From Lingula anatina (Eukaryota; Brachiopoda; Lingulata; Lingulida; Lingulidae): DNA of 35,380 bases. Shown in pieces: positions 12,142 to 23,000 of the stretch (positions within the stretch are counted from its first letter, which is position 1; every line of letters starts with the position of its first letter). The stretch covers positions 48,484 through 83,863 of the forward strand of contig NW_019775552.1 in the NCBI RefSeq assembly GCF_001039355.2, read 5' to 3'. The position numbers and the translations under genes are program-made. A model generated the notes under the pieces. It ran no database searches and was not told the origin of the DNA. It saw only the letters and a list, made by a program, of their open reading frames with translations.

Positions 12142-13889
12142 GTCTTGTGGCTACGGGATAACCCAGCGCACGTAGAAAACGCTTGTGTGTGCCAGGTTAC
12201 ATACATAGAATCTTTTTGTGTGGTTTAGAATCGGCACATTTCTAAAAATCATCATTTAAAGTACAAAAATATTGTTTTGTTACTGCATATTTTTAATGAA
12301 TTATTATCAATGAACCTAAAAAATAATAAATAGATAAATAAGTAATGATATAAAGTATATACAATTTCATGAATTATTAAAACCATTTTAGGCAGAAAAC
12401 CCCTTTCAGTACCCTGTTTCATGTAGCCATTATAAATGTCCATTCCATCACTTTGGAGAATTTGGACCTGGTGGACACTACCAGAAAATTAATATGAACA
12501 CCTTATTTCAGCTACTTGTGGTCTAAACAAGTTTTTTTGCATTATTTGTTCACGATTTATGACAGAGTTGTAAGATTACTCCGTCGCATTTTGCTATTCC
12601 AAACTTCCTTTTGTTGCTGGAAGGGGGGAAGGGGTCATTTGGGTCGAGATAACCTGGTATTAATATTCAGTATACATTCAGGATTTTTGTAATAAATTCC
12701 ATCGTTAAACACACAAATGATAAAATAAGATAATGAGTATTACCGCTGTAAAGTACTGACCTATAGGTACAGCATCTAGGCCATTGAGTATACACATAAA
12801 ACGTTGGAACCACCGGGAAACAATTGCTGAAGCCACGTGATTTCATCGCGCATTCTGAACACTCAGTGCCACTGCAGTTTTGAGTCTTGATTAAGTTTCA
12901 ATAGGCCATTTTTTTTATAAACAAAAAAAATATGAACATAAATACGTAAGCCGTACAGGTAATTAGGAAAGTATTTATTAAATATCAAAACTATTTTCTT
13001 TGCTCATGTTCACGATATAAAAGACATGCAACAAATTCATACAATTGTAAATAATATAATTATTTCGTTTTATTCTATTTTTCAGACTCACCTGATCCTT
13101 CAACAAATAAGGCAAGAGGGAACATATAAAAGTCCTGAACCTGAGAAAGCAGGTACTTAAAAAAGGAACCATGCCCCGTGTCTTTGATGTCATACTTGAA
13201 CCATGCAGACGTTTGAATAATAACCAATGCCTTAAGCATATGTCTACACCGAGTGACATTAAAATGTTGAAAAATAGAAGAAAAAACTGATGCTAGTTAC
13301 ACAGTTAAATGTAAGGTAGTTTACGTAGACATCCTGTCTTATTATAAAGTAATGGGAGCAGATATTTTAATGCGTTTACACTTGGACACGGCTCAACAAT
13401 CATCACTTTCCTTTGCAGTTCAATGTTTTTCCTTGAAACAAAACAAGCTTTCCATAGCCTCATAATTGCTTGTTGCTTGTTGCTGTAGTAGCTAGAAAAA
13501 TTGATTATGAGTTCATTTTGTAAAAATCGGGAAAATAAAAATACTCACGATTGACAGATTTCGTATTTTTATTTTAAAAATAGAAAATCATTTATGATTT
13601 TTATAAATCAGAAGCGTACAGATATATAGGTTTCATACAGTATGTTAGTTTTGAATTTTTGAAAACGCGAAAATTTGTAGCTAGTCTACAGCCCGTTGTG
13701 GTGCCTTTAAAGATATCAGGTTACTGAGGTGTGTGAGGTGTGTTGTCCTTACCATTTACCATCCAAACTAGAAGGAGTTTATTTAAAAAAATCAATGGAA
13801 ACAATGTACAAACGTTTCTGAAAGTAGTTGCCTTTGAAACAGATTTCAGTAACTATGTGTATATCCAATACTTACAGACATTCCCTGTA

Positions 13890-13938
13890 ATTTATTTATT
13901 TATTTATTTATTTATTTATTATTATTATTTTTTTTTTT
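13890..13938. repeat. (TTTA)n tetranucleotide array with T-run
   Basis: About eight TTTA units, then ATT units and a T run. Confidence 0.93.
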
Positions 13939-16889
13939 GAAACCATATTAAATATTTATAAGAATCGGTTACACTTGGACACACGACTTTGACAGAAGTT
14001 TATTTGAAAAATGTGGCAATAAAGCACATTCGTCCAAGAGAGTTGGGAACTGTGAAGCCGATTTTAAACCATATCCATGTATATATTATGCTTACAAACA
14101 TTTCTTTTGAATGTTATTTATGTAGTTATCGAAACCATTTCTGGTAACAAAACAAGAACAGCGGAATAAAAGATACATAGTGCACATTGAAAATGCACGA
14201 AAAAATGTGCCATTGTTAGTACAACTGAATAATGTTGATGCTTAAAAAAGGATATGTGACTATGTAATGTGAATAAAAACACGAACAAAACTGACAATTG
14301 TGCATCCTGAGAGAAGGGGGGGGTAACATTAGGAATGTATTCTGATTAAAACCACTTGAAAATAAATTAAATGATTGAATAAAGTGGGTTCAGTATATGT
14401 ACCCCAACAAGTCTCGGGAAGTGATTTGATGAAAATCCTCCCTCATACATGTCACTCTCTCTGATTAGGCAAACCAGTATTGAAATTAGATAACGATCGC
14501 TTGATTGAGGAGGCTGGTGATAACAAAGACGCACAGTAACATATTTTCAGCGATCGAAACGAGATAAGAAAAGTTGTTCTTGCATGATAACTTACAATAG
14601 TCAGCGCAGAATGTGAAGGGTCCTGTTCCAACTCTAAACGAGTTTTTTTTTGTCTCCAGAAACGGCCATTACAGTCATAGTGCAAATTGTCTATTTTTGG
14701 CCTTTCCTGTTTGAACAAACCACTTTTGATAAATACATTTTATGAATTGTGCAAGTGGTAGTTGACATAGTTAAAACGCCTTAGATTTCACTGCATTATT
14801 CGGTTACTACACTGTATTATCTCTGCGACAAAAATTAAAGTAAAAGCTGACACTTTTAAAATGGCTGGATGACCTAAAAAGTGGCTTAGTCGTTCCCTCA
14901 CAGAAGTGATTACTAAGTGATACTATTTGAAAAGTTTGCATTAGAAATCTAAAAAATCCTCATGTCTCCGAAACGAATGGGCAAAACGCATGTTGATAAA
15001 TCATTTTTAGGTTCTGAACATTAGGTTATTTCAAAGTACGCAGATTTTTACGCAGCTTCTAATGAAGGACAATTGTTTATTTTCCATATATCTTAAATAG
15101 TGGTCAACCATTTCAGTTTTTTCATTTACCATTGTTTCAATACAAAAGCGAAGAAGCTGATCATTAAGCGTTTTTCAACTGCTTTCTGGTGAGTGACGCG
15201 TTTGCAGTTTAGGCTGACTTTGAGAAATTGCTTCATACAATACCAGATGGAACTAGGGTTCGCAATTTTTCCAAGGTTCTTTCCCAAAGTTAAAGATTAT
15301 AGCACGCCCACGCATTTAAGACGCTAATTTTTACCAGGTGTCACGAAAGAGTACTGCCAGGCACGATTAAACATACATAACCTTGGCCTATTGTTCATTG
15401 GGGGAGAATAATCGATCTAATCACTGTGGGCGGTGCGCCATTAATTTCAGTTTAACCATTAATTTCAGTTCTAACCAACGGAATTTCGATGTACATTACA
15501 GCGCTGCACTGAATATACTTGGGCGTGGAAAGATTTTCGTTGCATGTTTTTCTTGTTTGTCTTCTTGCGCTAGAACATATCAACCCTAGATGAATAGTTA
15601 AACAGTCTATGCTAGTGCATTCTCTGTTTTTCATAAAGCGTAGGCATTGTGCACGGCATCGACATACGGGACACGCCTTTAAACGTGCGTTTTCGCAGGT
15701 GTTAAGCTGTTCAAGTAGTTTTATAAAATGCCAACATTAGTATTGAGAGGCCAAATAACATTCTGCCCTAGTAAGTGCAACATCGGGATTGATGTGCTTT
15801 GTCTCGCGATTGTTTTTCAAGGGTGTGGTAGCAACGAGGGCATAATAAAACCTTTGAAATGAACTTTGGTCTACATTTTGATACATTTCCCGTTTAGCCG
15901 TTGTCCACTTAACATTTTTCATTCATTTGAAAACCCGTCCAATGTAGTTCCGCAATTGCGAGCAACATTTTCTGGAGTACCTGGCTGGGCCCTTTGGATT
16001 GGCCATGTTTGGCTCCCAAAGAACTGGGATGACAACTCTAACCTCTAAAACAAGCTCAAACAGGACATCTACCAGTCTATCATCCGTCGGCATCCCTCGC
16101 TATTGGCTCCATGAGTGATATGTAGATGTAGTGGGTATTATAAAATGCTATCTAAATGTCGTGTACAGAAAATATTAAAGATATATAATGGAATCAATCA
16201 AAGCATTAGATTTATTTTGATACCATTTAGAAACAAACGCGTGCTCTCTTTGTTCTCAAAAGATCACAGTGCAGGAATGGGATTAATTTGCAAAAGGGTA
16301 CCATTGGCGTTTTGGTCGTTATGGCGTATATGGTCATTCTTAGAAATCGTTTGTTTCTATCACACATTTTTATACCTTATCAAAATGAGCTACAAACTAT
16401 GCAGGCAAACAAACATGTATGTCATCACAAAAGGAAGTGGAATGGACACGACATGTGGTAGCAACAGACATGGCTTTGAGGCATTTTCATTTTTAAATAA
16501 ACCCAAGTGCACTTTTGAGATAGCTACGTTCAAATTATATCTGCTTTGATACTCATGATACTACATGTATTATACATAATTTTGGTATAGCGGGCTTCAG
16601 TGAGTTTTGAATTAAAAACTAACATAACAAATATAATTGCAAAGAAATTTTTTATAAATAGATTTGTAAAAAGTCAATACTATGGCGATTTGTCGTAAAG
16701 GATGTGTTCAAGCTTATTTTGTCGCTCCAATAAATAAAATATGCTTATCCACATTTCAAACTATGTATGTCTTGACGTAATATTATTCCGGTGATAATGT
16801 ATATATAAGAAACAGCATTATTAACAGTCAGTTTGTCAGTCAAAGCAAACCTAATAACATAACTTATATACATAAAAACTGACAAAATA

Positions 16890-17059
16890 TCACGATTGCC
16901 TGGTTTGCATAGAAAATAGAATAAGAAACAACACTAACACTGACAGATAATATTTTCCAAGAGGTTCCTGAGGATTACAACTATTTGCTGCTGGACAGTC
17001 ACCAGGTGACTTTTGATTGGCTACCTTGATTGCGTATACCATGGCCCCCATTGGCCAAC
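16890..17059 (-). CDS. E-NTPDase terminal exon: GWPMGAM block and C-terminal hydrophobic segment
   Basis: This 170-bp exon starts after ATGTATTTCAG. With the split Gly it reads GWPMGAMVYAIKVAN, matching the W-x-L-G block near the end of all NTPDases. A Cys-containing linker follows, then about 15 hydrophobic residues (471-485), QTRQS and TGA at 16892-16890. The tail resembles the C-terminal membrane span of plasma-membrane NTPDases but is short. An internal GTAGCC could in principle serve as a donor. I prefer read-through because the frame continues to a membrane-like tail and a stop. The nearest canonical AATAAA that I see on the minus strand is far downstream (16216-16211), so the 3' end is not fixed. 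Confidence 0.85.
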
Positions 17060-20000
17060 CTGAAATACATGAATGTAGTCTAAGTATTAGTTGTTTTATA
17101 AAACGAGACTAGGAAATTGAAATGACTGTATTATTTTTGCTCATGGCAATAACTTTGGAATCTCTACGTCAGAAGCTAATAATATTTATATTCAAGATAT
17201 TGAAAATCACTAGTTAACTGTCACACTATGACGACAAATATTTTACTATTGTAAAAAAAAAACGCCATGAACGCTTAATTTTGCTGAATCAATAGTCTGT
17301 TTCTTAGGTGTGTTAGTAATAATCCTTATGAGAAATTTGGTCTCGTGTATATTTGGTACTTCTATCTCAGAGGCATGGTTATGTTAATTACCTATAAACT
17401 GCCTATCGATGTAATCGTCCACTATAACTTGTGCCCTGTTGGGATCAAATCCGAAAGATTCTTCCAGCAGCATCGAGAAGTACAGTCCTTCCAAACAGAA
17501 GGTCGACACCTCAGACGTGGAGGCGCCCGTCATATTCATGGCAAGAGGTATGCTCTGAAAAAGGAAAGTATTATAAAACAGTACCAAGGATGAAAGTTGT
17601 AAAAGCTGAAAAATCCTGAAAATATAGCTTGCAATTTAGACCATATGCAAAAATCGATCAAAAACATACTGAAAATCCTGAAAAGTTTCACTCAAGCAGT
17701 ACCAGCTTTATTAAAAAACAATATATATATATAGCAAACAGTACCATATGGCGAGATGTTCAGGTGGATGAAGGCAACAGGGATAAGGATGCAACTGAAC
17801 TAATAATGCTATCAGAAATGAAGGTCTGCTCATTTCACTGAAGAAGTATTGTACACATACGATATTCAGAAAATTATGTGTACTGATAGTATTTTAAGAT
17901 TAATTTTTTGTGCCTCCTTGTCTTTTAACTTTGATCACTTTGTTGATTTTGAAACATCCAGAATTTTCCTACTTATGATTACTCTGACCCTAACAGAAAC
18001 CCAAAAGTCTACCAATTGGCTGCCAAATAAATAAAACAAAGACTCCTTTTTTGCAGGAGTTAGCGCAGTGTTTTACGAGGACAGCGTAGAGCGAGCCCCT
18101 TTTGTATAAAGTAAAAAAGATACTGCAAATGCCAGCTGCATGTATCTGTGCATGTGATTGTTATAATAATTTAAAAGTCATTAAACTTGTGTGTGCGTTG
18201 TACCTGCTTCCGGTCACGCCAACTCACATTTACGGATGGTAACACACATGAGTTTCTTTTATCATAGATAAACTCTTTAGCATATTTTGTAAGGTTGCTT
18301 ACGCACGTAAATATGGATGGCAAAGATATTTTAACGACAATAAGTTAGAGAAACTTCGCCACAGAGACCAGCTCTACCCTCTGCTCCAACAGACCTCGTT
18401 TACAAGAAAAACGACTCCTGTTGGTGAATATTTTTTCGTCTTAATTAATTAGACGTAACGTGACTATACCGACAATGTCCTTCTATTGTGTTATGCATAA
18501 TCTAACTGTATCTCTCTTAAAAAAAATCAAGTTATCATTCTAACTCTGGAAACGGCCCTGGTGTTGGGAGCGAGCCTCTCTCATTCTCGTTGCAAGCAAG
18601 AATAGATGGCAGGCGTAAGCTGAAAATCCTACATATTCACATCTTAGTTCACCTTATTTCATGGATTTGTAGTTTGACACCCAAATCCATCACTTAGACC
18701 TTTCAACCCACATCACTCTTAGTCGTTTATCCCAATGTTAACCAGATGCTGGATGGGCCTCGGTCCCCTTTTCCAAGGAGAACAGGGCGATCTATCCCTT
18801 CTCCACAGCTCCGCAAGAATGAAAGCACCACACCAAGAGAGCATTCACATCGAGAAGAGCCGAGGTCTAGCAAGGCCCAGACCTAAATATGGCGGACCTA
18901 CATGAAAGGAAGACCGCATAATCCTTTAATGGTTTCTCAGTGACATTCATTGAGATTCATTGAGAGACCATCACAGGGTTACGCGGCCTTCCTTTCATGT
19001 AGGTCCGCCATATTTAGGTCTCGGCCTTGCTAGACCTCGGCTCTTCTCGATCTTCTCTAAAATCCGTCTTCTGTTCATTTTTCACTTTCCAGTAATGACA
19101 AGAAGTAAACCAGAGAAATAAATTTCAAAAAATGATGGAAATCATAAAGAGTGTAGGCTTTTAGGTAGTTGACTCTTTAATAGTATAATTATGAGGTTAA
19201 ATTTTTTACGGTAACAACAGCCGAGAAAACTATTCTGTTCAATTTATGGTGTGCATCGGACATTGGTTTTCAAAATAATCACCCATAATCTTTACCTTTT
19301 CACAATACGTTAAAGCAGCATTCTGTAAGTTCCTGGCGGTAATGGAGCCATTCGCTGAAATCACATTTAGTGCCGTTGGAGCGTCAACAAACGCTGCAAT
19401 TGCGTAAAAGACCATATCTCTTGGAACTTTAGGTTGGTAAATTTGGCCAATGGCGCAGGGTCGAGGATAGCACCTATCATCTGCGGCTGGCGCTGTGTAA
19501 TGGCGCAGCACTTCCATGCACGCGGTTCCATTGCCTGAGCCTTGGAATTGGAAGTACCCGGCTCTACTGTTTACGGTCGTGTTCAATAAGTCACCTAAAA
19601 AGGACGAAAATGTAGACGGATGTAGAAAGTACATTTAAATAATGTCCTATTAAAGATGTGGAGCTTATTTATTTTTACCTGGATAGATGTATCAGTGAAT
19701 TTTGCAAGGATTCATCGGACAACATAAGAATCATTAATACAAAACAAAGATATCTTCAAAAAAAAAACAAAAAAAAAAAAAATCAAACTATTTATATGGC
19801 GACCAAACGCGACACAAATTGAACAATGACGCAAAGATGGCTATTATGAAAAAGGTATTCACTTGTAAGTATTTGATTATTTCCATGGATTTCTTTGGTT
19901 TGCTCATGTAGCAGATATTGTGAATAGATTGGGCTGAAATACAAAAGTAGTTGTTTCACTGGGAACGAAACTTGGAAGTAAAATTGGGTGAATAAGTGTT

Positions 20001-23000
20001 CTGTGAAGATGAGCCGGTCCGCCATCACAGCTCCCATCCATCACTGAAATCACTTGTTTCAGGGGATAAAGTTAAACTACTGGAAACATCCCGCATACTG
20101 CCCCGGGTACTAAAACCTTTGTACCTGTCTACGTAATTAACAGCCGTTATCTCAATATTTTCCAGACACTGTGAAATAAAACAAAAAATTTTTAGTAAAA
20201 TGATCTAGTAAAAACAGGATGTTTATCAACCATGACACACACACGCCCCTATGTTTCTGTCACGCATTTTCCTGTTTTTATCATCACCTACAAATTTCAA
20301 CTGACATTGCGACTAGTTTTCTTCCCGTGGATTATTCTTAAAAGGTCGTTTACCTCTTACGCGTGTATGTTTTTCAAGGCACATCACTTATGTCATCGGC
20401 TGCTTATCCTGAAAAGCATTACAGTTTATTAAGTTGTCGGTATGTTTTTTAAAGAGTTTGTTATGGCGGTGATGTGATAGCCTGTGAAGCGACCTTCAAG
20501 TCTCTGTGATGGGGATATAGGCCTTATAAACGACTTTGGTGTTTCAGATTTTTGAACAAAATCCCAAAATTAACGACTCCCAGTATCCCAGTGTGAAATT
20601 AGTTGCCACAAGCCCAGCGTTTGATAACATAAACCGTTTATCCGCTTATCTACCCGTTCTGTGCGTTCCGTATAAGTCGGAGATTGTCGAGATTGCATCG
20701 CTGCCGAAATTATACGCTGTATGTTTGATAAAAAGAACCCGTAAGGGGGGGGCCTGTTTGGGTTATCAAACGCTGGGTTTGTGGCAACTAATTTTACGTT
20801 GGAGTACTTAATTCGTGGCTGGGGTCGTTAACTTAGAAGGAGTCCTTAATTCGTGCTCCAAAATGTAAGGCTCGTATTAGCAAACGACAATTATCGTTCA
20901 TATGAGGCCTGGGATAGAGGATAAAAGAACGTCGGTATAAGACCGACTTGCGTATGCCTTTGGGGGAGATGAAGTTGGAGAAGGAGAAGCGCAGGTGAAC
21001 AAACTCTCTTTGGTGCTTTAAGGTCAGAATACTAAGACCCCCTTCCCATAGATTTTAGATCGATCTATCCCTGTGGGTAGTCTCACTAGATTACTGTCAG
21101 GTTAGCCGGCTTAAGCGTCTGTCCCGTCTACTAAAAGCTGTAAGGGGGTAATTAACTATGGTGCGCGCTCGGCTGACTGCAATTTAGCGTGAACCTCCAG
21201 GGAGTTAGGTCGATCTAAATCTAAATCTCTGGATCGATCTAAATCTCTGGGAATGCACCCTTAGACCTTCAACCACCATCACTTCCCAGTACCAAGACCG
21301 AAACTTATATTCCCTCCATCTGGCTTGTAGATCAAATACTGAATCTCATAGACAAAGATTGCGCTTATTCATGCATTCGACAACTGAATTGTTACCTTTT
21401 AACATGCAGGGGTTCATTATCCTGCCCCCTTGGTTCGTTGATGACGATGCCAGAAACTCCCTGACGCGCATTGCAATGTAATTTTCACCATAGTACAAGT
21501 AACTGTGTGTGTACAGGGGATAGCTCTGTGAGTCTCCAGGTATATCAACTTCGAATTTGTTCGCTAGGGGATCTGTCTCGGGAATGAAGGCAATTTGCAT
21601 AGAGGCCCCGCCCATCTCCATGGTACCCACAGATGAGGAAAAGGGGCTGAAAGAGAATATATTTCGGATTAACGTACCGGCGTAGCAGATATTGTGAATA
21701 TAATTAAACCAATCATGATGAATATATACATTTGCAGCAGTGTGATAATAAATGAAAGCCATCTTCACAAATGTCATAAGATAGATATGAATGACAATTA
21801 ACCTGTCAAAATGGTAAGGATAATAATGTAAGAAAACTACATACCAGACTTGACAGATATAGTTGAATGGACATAGTTTAGAGATGGTTTTTATTTTGAG
21901 AAGGGCATACATTTTACACCTGCCTAATTGATAATCTTTGATAAGCATAAACCGGCGTTGTATCGCCTAATAGTCCAGATATACCAGTACTAAAATCATG
22001 CAGAATGCAAGGTTATGATTTGTTATCCATTTTTGTGCAAAAGGGAGAAGAAATAGCTACTTGTTATTCCACTTTGCATTAATTAACATAAACATAAACC
22101 CGAAGTTTATGTAATTTAGAGTGGTACATTGATGACTACAAGACTTATCTAAAAGCAAATAAATAATTAAATAGGCCTAAATAACTAGTGAGACCGGTGG
22201 TTGAGTTTGCTTAAAAATAAATGAATGAATAAATAAATAAATAGTGAGACCGGTAGTAGAGATTGTGCCATGATTGCAGCTGTTGCGACAAGCCCAATCC
22301 CACTCAACAACCATGAATGCAGTGCCATTTTAAGCAAACAACGTCTGTTTCTTTTCTATTTGTAGAAAAAAATAATGATTCCTCCATTTTGTTACATTGC
22401 TACTTATTTTTTCCTTTATCGTTTTCGTAAATGTTGCAGCATCTGTAATGGAATGTGCGCTTTGCATGGTTTTCAAATATATTTCACGTTAAACTGCTGT
22501 TATTTCTTACCTGTTTTTCCCAAAATATTTAATGAGGTAGTTGGCGCTGATCCACGTGAACATACCCTCCTCTTCCCCCGACAAGATTCGGGCGTCTCCT
22601 GCCGAAAACTGGAACGGACACAGGGTTTTGTTGCTGAGAATTTTTCGAGCTTCGTCAAAAATAGCTTCACCTTTAACTGGGTCGATGAGGCGAAGACCTG
22701 TAAGAGAAATCTTCGAAAAATCGGTGGTCTTAAAATGTCATATCCAGATTTTCATTACCTATATTACCTTTATTACTTTTAATAAAATATCTTTATTAGT
22801 TTCGGAAAAGTCATATTATGTAATTCTTTAACAGCATACTTATTTGTTATTACATTTCTATTGTCATTTCCATCTACCCAGGTAAATGCATACGTTACAA
22901 TGAATAAAGCTAAAAAGTATATTCGGCAGGGTTTCTTTTTTACTATTTAGAATGTATGCGGGTTTTGAACGATTTTGTGGGATCAGGGCCCCGTAACACG

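Larger units (their letters stand above)
7426..16889. other. Intergenic region between the P450 5' end and the NTPDase 3' end
   Basis: About 9.5 kb with no exon I can support. The first kilobase (7430-8560) should hold the P450 5' UTR and promoter and contains diverged repeated blocks. A tentative foldback element lies at 10171-10530. There is a 13-base inverted repeat at 13532-13544/13563-13575 (AAAATAAAAATAC and its complement) and a tandem duplication of an ATTAATTTCAGTT unit at 15439-15475. The palindromic word GTAGGCCTACA occurs twice (about 8712 and 8946). The part next to 16890 should contain the NTPDase 3' UTR, whose end I cannot place. Confidence 0.5.
19595..21395 (-). other. E-NTPDase intron 3 (1.8 kb)
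   Basis: Bounded by a GTAACA donor and a TTTTTAG acceptor. It holds two foldback elements (20570-20831 and 21032-21264) and, close to the acceptor, an A-rich run at 19758-19782. The other two introns, 2 (21647-22510, 0.86 kb) and 5 (17060-17391, 0.33 kb), contain no mobile element I can support. Intron 2 has a 12-base inverted repeat GTTTGCTTAAAA (22205-22216 against 22328-22339) and a duplicated TAGTGAGACCGGT on either side of an AAAT/GAAT tract. Confidence 0.8.

Noticed and set aside
16115-16549. 144-codon plus-strand open frame
   Set aside because: AT-rich, with no family resemblance and no splice or promoter context. It lies just past the NTPDase stop on the opposite strand and is probably chance.
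21647-21948. Upstream extension of the open frame of NTPDase exon 3
   Set aside because: It is AT-rich with no similarity to the family. The TTCTCTTTCAG acceptor at 21647 restores the correct phase from exon 2.
22375-22831. Plus-strand open frames over NTPDase exon 2
   Set aside because: They are antisense shadows of the well-supported minus-strand exon with ACR3.
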